DNA of 10,669 nt from Lactobacillaceae bacterium UBA5807 (GTDB taxonomy: Bacteria > Bacillota > Bacilli > Lactobacillales > Lactobacillaceae). The stretch spans positions 1 through 10,669 of the forward strand of contig DIDF01000083.1 of assembly GCA_002418005.1 (NCBI GenBank), read 5' to 3'. Positions 5,436 through 10,669 of the stretch are shown in pieces; position 1 is the stretch's first letter, and every line of letters starts with the position of its first letter. A program made the position numbers and the translations under genes. The notes below the pieces were generated by a model. The model did not search any database and was not told the origin of the DNA. It saw only the letters and a list, made by a program, of their open reading frames with translations.

Positions 5436-6156
5436 ATTTCTTTTGATGCCAAACTTCCAGGAGATATTTAGGGAGAATTAACAAGCGTTTGTAACGGCTA
5501 GGCTGCTTAATTGCTCGATACAGCCATTCCAAGTGGGCTTGCTGCCAAAATCTTGGTGCTCGCTTCACTGAGCCTGAAAAGACATCAAAAGACCCACCAA
5601 CTCCAATCCAAAAGCCATTTGATAATTGTCGGTTTTTGTAAATGAATTCTTCTTGTTTCGGATATCCAGTTGCAACAAAAATCATATCTGGCTGGGTTCG
5701 CTGAATTTCAGAACGAATTTTTTTATCATCTCTAAAATAGCCATCATACGCACCGGAAATAATTAATTTAGGAAAGGTGTTTTTGATTTTTTCTTGTAAG
5801 TCTTTTATTACGTTCGGTTTGGCGCCAACAAAAAAGGCCTTTTTACTATTCTGGTTACCCCAAGATAACAAATCAATAAACAGGTCGTAGCCTGTTACCC
5901 GTTCTTTTAAAGGGTGATTTAAGATTTTGGCGCCCATTATAATTCCAATTCCATCTGGGACTACAAAGTCCGCGGAAAGGACAACTTTTTGATATTCAGG
6001 GTGCTGTTTGGCATACATAACAATTTCAGGGTTTGCTGTGATGACAAAAGTGTTTTGTTTTTTTAAGATTTTTGTTTTAATTATCGATTCGACTTCGTTT
6101 TTGTTTTTGTTTATGAAGGGGATACCAAGGACATTAACTTGGTTTTTGGGACTCAT
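5434..6156 (-). CDS. tagA: WecG/TagA/CpsF glycosyltransferase (wall teichoic acid linkage unit)
   Basis: The 240-residue enzyme matches TagA/TarA, which adds ManNAc from UDP-ManNAc to undecaprenyl-diphospho-GlcNAc, the second step in making the wall teichoic acid linkage unit at the inner membrane face. Family blocks in order are TANPEIV (T40), VPDGIGI with the likely catalytic Asp68, KERVTGYDL, GYPKQE (164-169) and GVGGSFDVFSG (185-195). A basic C-terminal tail (KRAPRFWQQ, RYKRLL) serves membrane docking in the family. The 28-residue spacing of T40 and D68 matches the catalytic pair described for TarA. The start has AAAGGTGG 7 bases upstream on the minus strand. It stands alone here, with no tagB, tagO or other wall gene beside it. 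WecG-type or capsule specificity cannot be fully excluded. Confidence 0.92.
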   Translation of the reverse strand: MSPKNQVNVLGIPFINKNKNEVESIIKTKILKKQNTFVITANPEIVMYAKQHPEYQKVVLSADFVVPDGIGIIMGAKILNHPLKERVTGYDLFIDLLSWGNQNSKKAFFVGAKPNVIKDLQEKIKNTFPKLIISGAYDGYFRDDKKIRSEIQRTQPDMIFVATGYPKQEEFIYKNRQLSNGFWIGVGGSFDVFSGSVKRAPRFWQQAHLEWLYRAIKQPSRYKRLLILPKYLLEVWHQKK

Positions 6157-6210
6157 CGAAAAACCACCTTTGATTTATTGTAAAATAAGTTTTTTAGTAC
6201 AATTGCGGAA

Positions 6211-6238
6211 TTGATGATACAATTTACCTAATTATATC
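6211..6238 (+). promoter_or_regulatory. Possible promoter of the pncB-nadE operon in the divergent spacer
   Basis: TTGATG (6211-6216) and TATATC (6233-6238) are 16 bases apart in the 127-base spacer between divergent tagA and pncB. TACAAT at 6218-6223 is an alternative -10. On the minus strand a weak tagA promoter may use TTGTAT-17-TACTAA in the same stretch (about 6195-6223), so the two promoters may overlap. No known NAD-regulator operator (NiaR or NrtR type) was recognised. Confidence 0.3.
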
Positions 6239-6283
6239 TCAAAAATATTAGGCTTATTACATTAGGAGGACATTAATTTTACT

Positions 6284-7744
6284 ATGCCAGTGGAGAACAG
6301 GAATTTAAGTTTGCACACCGATTTTTATGAGATAAATATGATGTCAACATATTTTGAAAAGGGTATCCAGGATCGACACGCAGTATTTGAAGTTTTCTTC
6401 CGCAAATTACCCTTTGGAAATGGGTATGCCGTCTTTGCCGGGCTTGAACATGTTATTAGGTATATTCAATCGCTTAATTTTAATACTGAGGATATTGACT
6501 ATCTTAAGAGTGTAACTGATTATTCAGATGCTTTTTATAATTATTTAAGCAATTTTAAATTTAAAGGATCCATTAAGTCAACTCTTGAAGGAGATTTGGT
6601 TTTCGCTAATGAACCAATTCTTCAAGTCGAAGGCACTTTGGCAGAATGCCAGTTAATTGAAACAGCCATTCTAAACATGGTTAATTTCCAAACTTTGATT
6701 GCCACTAAAGCTTCAAGGGTTAGAATGGCCTGTGGAGATGATCCTTTAATGGAGTTTGGATCAAGAAGGGCTCAAGAAGTCGACGCAGCTCTTTGGGGAA
6801 CCAGGGCTGCTGTTATCGGTGGCTTTGACTCCACTTCTAATGTTTTGGCAGGCAAAATGTTTGGGATCCCGATTAGCGGAACCCATGCTCATTCATTAGT
6901 GGAAACATTTGGTAATGATTATGATGCTTTTAAGGCATATGCTCAGACTCACCATGATTGTGTTTTCTTAGTAGACACTTACAATACTTTAAAAAGTGGC
7001 GTTCCCAGTGCCATTAAAGTTGCCAACGAATTTGGTGATAAGATTAATTTTCAAGGGGTCCGAATCGACTCCGGCGATATGGCTTATCTTTCAAAACGAG
7101 TGCGAGAACTACTTGATGCGGGAGGCTATCCTAACGCTAATGTATATGCCTCAAATGATCTGGATGAAACAACAATTAGCAGTTTAAAAATGCAACATGC
7201 CAAGATTGATATTTGGGGAGTGGGTACGAAAGTTATTACTGCCTTTGATCAGCCTGCTTTAGGGGCTGTCTACAAGATGGTTGCTGTAGAGAATAGTGAT
7301 GGAAAAATGGAAGATACCATAAAAATTTCCAATAACGTCGAAAAGATTTCTACTCCTGGTAAAAAACAAGTTTGGCGAATCACCGATTCTAAAGATGGAA
7401 AATCAGAAGGTGATTATATTACTTTATCTGATGAAGATCCGCGAAAACAAAGTTCTATCTACATGTTCCATCCAGCCTATACTTATATAAACAAGACGGT
7501 TTCGGATTTTGATTCTCGACCGGTGCTTCAAGACATTTTTAAAAACGGTAAGTTAGTTTATAAGCAACCAAACTTAAAGGAAATTCAAAAGTTTGCCAAA
7601 TTATCCATTGGATCACTATGGCCAGAATATAAGCGTTTATTAAATCCAGAAGATTATCCGGTTGATCTTTCCAAAGAATGCTGGGATAACAAACGGGAAA
7701 TTATTGAAAAAGTTCATAATTATGTTCAAAAATTAAAGTATTAA
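6284..7744 (+). CDS. pncB: Nicotinate phosphoribosyltransferase
   Basis: The 486-residue enzyme joins nicotinate and phosphoribosyl pyrophosphate, with ATP hydrolysis, to give nicotinate mononucleotide, the entry step of NAD salvage. Family blocks are the N-terminal LHTDFYEINM (10-19), EFGSRRAQ (157-164), GGFDSTSNVLAG (179-190), SGTHAHS (198-204, holding the histidine autophosphorylated in this family), FLVDTYNTLKSG and the phosphate-binding GVRIDSGDMAYLS (258-270). The length is normal for the longer Gram-positive form. AGGAGG (6264-6269) lies 14 bases before ATG 6284, more than usual; no better in-frame start is present. nadE follows 14 bases after the stop, making an NAD salvage operon. 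Lactic acid bacteria commonly depend on nicotinate, which fits the pairing. Confidence 0.96.
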   Translation: MPVENRNLSLHTDFYEINMMSTYFEKGIQDRHAVFEVFFRKLPFGNGYAVFAGLEHVIRYIQSLNFNTEDIDYLKSVTDYSDAFYNYLSNFKFKGSIKSTLEGDLVFANEPILQVEGTLAECQLIETAILNMVNFQTLIATKASRVRMACGDDPLMEFGSRRAQEVDAALWGTRAAVIGGFDSTSNVLAGKMFGIPISGTHAHSLVETFGNDYDAFKAYAQTHHDCVFLVDTYNTLKSGVPSAIKVANEFGDKINFQGVRIDSGDMAYLSKRVRELLDAGGYPNANVYASNDLDETTISSLKMQHAKIDIWGVGTKVITAFDQPALGAVYKMVAVENSDGKMEDTIKISNNVEKISTPGKKQVWRITDSKDGKSEGDYITLSDEDPRKQSSIYMFHPAYTYINKTVSDFDSRPVLQDIFKNGKLVYKQPNLKEIQKFAKLSIGSLWPEYKRLLNPEDYPVDLSKECWDNKREIIEKVHNYVQKLKY

Positions 7745-7758
7745 CCGAGGTATTTGTT

Positions 7759-8586
7759 ATGCGTGAAAAACAAAAAGAAATAATCGCAGCCTTAAAAGTA
7801 AAACCTAAAATTGATCCTAAAGAAGAAATTCGAGTAAGTGTTAACTTTCTCAAGAGCTATTTAAAGAAATATCCCTTTTTAAAAACTTTGGTGTTGGGTA
7901 TATCTGGTGGCCAAGATTCTACTTTGGCCGGCAAGTTATCTGAGATTGCTGTTTCTGAATTAAGAAAAGAGACCAAGGACGATGACTATCGGTTTATTGC
8001 TGTTCGTCTTCCTTATGGTGTTCAAGAAGATGAATCTGATGCTCTAGAAGCAATTGATTTCATGAAAGCGGACCGAACTTTTCGTGTCGACATCAAAGAA
8101 GCTACAGATGCAACTGTTAAGTCCGTTGAAAATAATGGCATCACCATTAGTGATTTTAATAAGGGAAACATTAAAGCTCGTCAGCGAATGATTGCTCAGT
8201 ACGCAATTGCTGGCCAAACTAGCGGGGCCGTGGTTGGCACAGATCATGCAGCCGAAGCAGTTACCGGCTTTTTTACAAAGTATGGCGACGGTGCGACTGA
8301 TATTACACCACTTTGGCGTTTAGATAAGCGCCAAGGCAAACAGATGTTAGAAGAACTTGGAGCACCTGAACATTTGTATAAAAAAGTTCCAACTGCCGAC
8401 TTGGAAGATAATCAACCAGGTTTGCCTGATGAAGTTGCTTTAGGCGTAACTTATAAAGATATTGACGATTACCTGGAAGGTAAAGATATTTCTGAGAAGT
8501 CAGCTCAAACAATTGAAGGCTGGTATCAAAAGACGGAACATAAGCGTCACACGCCCATTAATGTTTACGATGACTTTTGGAAATAG
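7759..8586 (+). CDS. nadE: NH3-dependent NAD synthetase
   Basis: The 275-residue cytoplasmic enzyme converts nicotinate adenine dinucleotide to NAD using ATP and ammonia. The PP-loop ATP pyrophosphatase motif SGGQDSTLAG (49-58) is intact, followed by VRLPYGVQEDE, the GTDHAAEAVTGFFTKYGDGATD active-site stretch and the C-terminal KRHTP motif. The length equals the short bacterial form, without the glutaminase domain of glutamine-dependent enzymes, so free ammonia is the expected nitrogen source. ATG 7759 has GAGG 8 bases upstream and lies 14 bases after the pncB stop, so the two are co-transcribed. No clear terminator follows; the next promoter begins within 10 bases of the stop, so some read-through into the riboswitch leader is possible. 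Confidence 0.97.
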   Translation: MREKQKEIIAALKVKPKIDPKEEIRVSVNFLKSYLKKYPFLKTLVLGISGGQDSTLAGKLSEIAVSELRKETKDDDYRFIAVRLPYGVQEDESDALEAIDFMKADRTFRVDIKEATDATVKSVENNGITISDFNKGNIKARQRMIAQYAIAGQTSGAVVGTDHAAEAVTGFFTKYGDGATDITPLWRLDKRQGKQMLEELGAPEHLYKKVPTADLEDNQPGLPDEVALGVTYKDIDDYLEGKDISEKSAQTIEGWYQKTEHKRHTPINVYDDFWK

Positions 8587-8593
8587 CTATAAA

Positions 8594-8622
8594 GTGACAT
8601 ATTAATTAGAAATCTGTATAAT
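8594..8622 (+). promoter_or_regulatory. Promoter of the riboswitch-ATPase transcript
   Basis: GTGACA (8594-8599) and a perfect TATAAT (8617-8622) are exactly 17 bases apart. The start would fall near 8629, just before the riboswitch. The match is strong and correctly placed. Confidence 0.8.
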
Positions 8623-8632
8623 CGAATGTAAT

Positions 8633-8719
8633 AAAGGGAGTAACCTAACAATTAGTAATTGTGATAATCTCGTCAACTTGAAATCAGTGATTTCCGGGAT
8701 ATCTTAAAGGGTGAGACTT
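8633..8719 (+). promoter_or_regulatory. yybP-ykoY riboswitch (manganese sensor)
   Basis: The two conserved loops that dock to hold Mn2+ are both present: GGGAGTA (8636-8642) and CGTCAA (8671-8676), with the matching CCGG at 8694-8697. Between and around them are the hairpin ACAATT/AATTGT (8648-8653 with 8657-8662), the helix ATCTC/GGGAT, and the tip hairpin GAAATC/GATTTC (8680-8685 with 8689-8694). The 3' strand GAGACTT (8713-8719) would pair with the 5' AAAG to close the aptamer. That same strand is the left arm of the downstream terminator. Metal binding should therefore prevent termination and turn the ATPase on, as known for yybP-ykoY switches before cation exporters. Assignment rests on motif order and the downstream gene. 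Confidence 0.88.
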
Positions 8720-8753
8720 GGAGATTCTTTTGGGAATCTTTGAGTCTCTTTTT
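8713..8753 (+). terminator. Riboswitch-controlled intrinsic terminator
   Basis: A 15-bp stem (8713-8727 with 8734-8748), with three G-T pairs in its middle, closes a TTTTGG loop and is followed by five T's (8749-8753). Its left arm overlaps the closing strand of the aptamer, so terminator and folded aptamer exclude each other. The ATPase start lies about 34 bases further on. Confidence 0.88.
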
Positions 8754-8786
8754 CTTTATTTTAAAAGCATTGGAGGAATGAAATGG

Positions 8787-10669
8787 ATGGCAGAAAATAA
8801 ACAGCATTTTTATCAGCAGTCGGTTGATCAAGTTATGAAACAAATGGATTCTAGTTCAAAAGGTTTGTCTGACTCTGAGGTTAAAAAACGTCAAGACGAA
8901 TACGGCTTAAATAAATTACAAGCAACACGCAAAACTACCTTGTTAGAAAAATTTCTTGCCCAGTTTAAGGATTTAATGATTATCATTTTAATTGTCGCCG
9001 CGATTATTGCTGGAATTGCTGGCGAACATGTTGATGCGGTGATCATCTTGGCGGTAGTAATTTTAAATGCCGTTTTTGGTGTCTTTCAGGAATCCAAAGC
9101 GGAGAATGCAATTGATTCGCTTAAAAAAATGGCAGCGCCAATGGCAACGGTTTTGAGAAATGGAGTTAGTGAGTCAGTCAAAAGCGAGGACATTGTTCCA
9201 GGAGATATCGTCCTCTTAGAAGCCGGCGATGTTGTTCCTGCAGATATTCGCTTAACCGAAGCAAATGCTTTGAAAATAGAGGAATCTGCTCTTACTGGTG
9301 AATCAGTTCCTGTTAATAAAAAAGTTGATATTATTGATGAAGTTGACCTTCCTTTAGGAGATCGGAAAAATCTTGGCTTTATGAACAGCAATGTTACTTC
9401 AGGAAGGGGAACCGGAGTGGTTGTTGGCACAGGAATGGACACTGAAGTTGGTAAGATTGCTCATATGCTGAATACTACCGAAGTTTCGACAACCCCGCTT
9501 CAAGAGAATTTAAAGCAATTAGGTAAGGTTCTCACTTATTTAATTTTGATTATCGCTGTGATCGTTTTTGTAGTGGGATTATGGCGTGGCAGCGAAAGCT
9601 TGATTAACATGTTGTTAACCGCTATTTCTTTAGCTGTAGCCGCTATTCCTGAAGGAATGCCAGCAATTGTCACAGTTACCTTGGCTTTAGGAACTCAACA
9701 AATGGCAAAAAGAAGGGCTTTGATCAGAAAACTGCCAGCAGTTGAAACTTTAGGCAGTACTGATATTATCGCATCAGATAAAACTGGTACTCTTACGCAA
9801 AACAAAATGACAGTTGAACAAGTCTTTATTAATGGTCAGCTTGAAGATTCCTCAAATAGCAAAATTGATTTGAATAGCCCACTTGCCCAAATCATGCTGC
9901 TTAATAATGACACTAAATTTTTAGCGGAAAATAAATTAGGTGGTGACCCTACCGAGACGGCCCTGGTTTCTTTTTATCAAAAAAGAGATTTGCCAGTCCA
10001 AAAGTTTATTCAGGATCATCCCCGGCTAGCAGAAATTCCGTTTGATTCTGAACGAAAATTAATGTCCACTTTTAATCAGTTTGAAAACGGTAAGATTCTC
10101 ATGACGACAAAAGGGGCTCCGGATCAAATAATGCAGCGGGTAACCCATGTGTTGGATCATGGAAAAGTCAGAGATATAACTGAAATTGATCGCAAAAAAG
10201 TTGCTGAAGTTAACCATCAACTTGCAACCCAGGCTTTGAGAGTTCTTGGGTTTGCTTTTCGATATGTTAATGAAGTCCCAGAAGATTTATCCAGTGAGTC
10301 ACAAGAAAAGAATTTAGTGTTTGTTGGCTTAATTGGAATGATTGATCCTGAAAGACCTGAGGCAGCCCAAAGTGTCGCAGAGGCCAAGTCTGCCGGCATT
10401 AAGTCCATTATGATTACTGGCGACCACAAGGATACTGCCCAAGCAATCGCTAGTCGATTGGGAATTATTGATCACAATGGTAATCCAGAGGAAAATCAGA
10501 TCTTAAATGGGTCTCAGCTTGATGAAATGTCCGATAAAGAATTTGATAACAAAGTTGAAAATACAGTAGTTTATGCCAGAGTTGCTCCTGAACATAAAGT
10601 GCGAATTGTAAAAGCTTGGCAGAAGAAAGGCAAAGTTGTCGCGATGACTGGCGATGGTGTTAATGATGC
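8787..10669 (+). CDS. Type II (P2) P-type cation ATPase, Mn2+/Ca2+ efflux type, 3' end outside window
   Basis: The 627 complete codons visible encode a cation-pumping ATPase of the Ca2+-ATPase/YoaB group. In order: N-terminal cytoplasmic region; helices M1 (63-79) and M2 (82-100); actuator domain with TGES (170-173); M3 (about 248-265); M4 with PEGMP (288-292), where E289 is a cation ligand in type II pumps; phosphorylation site DKTGT with Asp331; nucleotide domain with GGDPTETAL and KGAPD (442-446); TGDHKDT (544-550); and TGDGVND (621-627) at the window edge. Helices M5-M10, with the other ligands, are missing because the window ends, not because the gene is broken. ATG 8787 is preferred, with GGAGG 10 bases upstream; the in-frame ATG at 8778 lies one base after that site. 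The manganese riboswitch upstream points to export of Mn2+ (or Ca2+). Metal choice is inferred from the riboswitch. Confidence 0.95.
   Translation, partial: MAENKQHFYQQSVDQVMKQMDSSSKGLSDSEVKKRQDEYGLNKLQATRKTTLLEKFLAQFKDLMIIILIVAAIIAGIAGEHVDAVIILAVVILNAVFGVFQESKAENAIDSLKKMAAPMATVLRNGVSESVKSEDIVPGDIVLLEAGDVVPADIRLTEANALKIEESALTGESVPVNKKVDIIDEVDLPLGDRKNLGFMNSNVTSGRGTGVVVGTGMDTEVGKIAHMLNTTEVSTTPLQENLKQLGKVLTYLILIIAVIVFVVGLWRGSESLINMLLTAISLAVAAIPEGMPAIVTVTLALGTQQMAKRRALIRKLPAVETLGSTDIIASDKTGTLTQNKMTVEQVFINGQLEDSSNSKIDLNSPLAQIMLLNNDTKFLAENKLGGDPTETALVSFYQKRDLPVQKFIQDHPRLAEIPFDSERKLMSTFNQFENGKILMTTKGAPDQIMQRVTHVLDHGKVRDITEIDRKKVAEVNHQLATQALRVLGFAFRYVNEVPEDLSSESQEKNLVFVGLIGMIDPERPEAAQSVAEAKSAGIKSIMITGDHKDTAQAIASRLGIIDHNGNPEENQILNGSQLDEMSDKEFDNKVENTVVYARVAPEHKVRIVKAWQKKGKVVAMTGDGVND

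Noticed and set aside
8587..8593. Terminator directly after nadE
   Set aside because: No hairpin is present between the nadE stop and the next promoter. The first terminator downstream is the riboswitch-controlled one at 8713-8753.
9086..9442. 118-residue minus-strand open frame
   Set aside because: It lies wholly opposite the ATPase actuator region, whose conserved motifs show the plus strand is coding. The Ser/Thr/Pro-rich translation is typical of an antisense shadow.

Overview
The window looks like chromosome from a low-GC Gram-positive bacterium of the lactic acid type (order Lactobacillales, probably Lactobacillaceae). The basis is the AT-rich sequence, strong GGAGG-type ribosome binding sites, many hairpin-plus-T-run terminators, a DtpT-type peptide transporter, a TagA teichoic-acid enzyme, an NAD salvage pair that starts from nicotinate, and a manganese riboswitch in front of a P-type ATPase. 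The genus cannot be fixed from this sequence alone. No insertion sequence, phage gene, CRISPR array or toxin-antitoxin pair was seen. Most of the window is housekeeping or transport DNA.

Layout. Bases 1-206 hold the possible tail of an upstream protein gene, a terminator, a tRNA-Thr(CGU) with two mismatched stem pairs, and a second terminator. Bases 207-565 have no gene but contain a weak promoter, one or two terminator-like hairpins (a possible ~105-nt RNA) and four TGGTATA boxes. Then come a small stand-alone PTS EIIB-like protein (566-883) and the di/tripeptide transporter dtpT (1108-2598), each followed by a strong terminator. A metallophosphoesterase gene (2669-3492) is split by a frameshift at a run of seven A's. 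A tRNA-Tyr/tRNA-Gln unit (3565-3729) has its own promoter and terminator.

A proC-like reductase and a GntR/HutC regulator (3858-5384) run rightward and meet tagA (5434-6156, minus strand) at a shared hairpin. From the tagA/pncB divergent spacer, pncB and nadE (6284-8586) form a two-gene NAD salvage operon: nicotinate to nicotinate mononucleotide, then amidation of the dinucleotide to NAD. The adenylation step between them (nadD) is not in the window. Finally, a promoter, a yybP-ykoY (Mn2+) riboswitch and its terminator precede a type II P-type cation ATPase that runs off the right edge just after its TGDGVND motif.

The clearest regulatory unit is the riboswitch-ATPase pair: the 3' strand of the aptamer is also the 5' strand of the terminator, which fits a switch that metal binding turns on. 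The points most worth a second look are the A7 frameshift in the phosphoesterase, the TGGTATA boxes before an orphan EIIB with an atypical phosphocysteine loop, the possible small RNA at 264-369, and the mismatched tRNA-Thr. I found no convincing wholly new multi-gene system.
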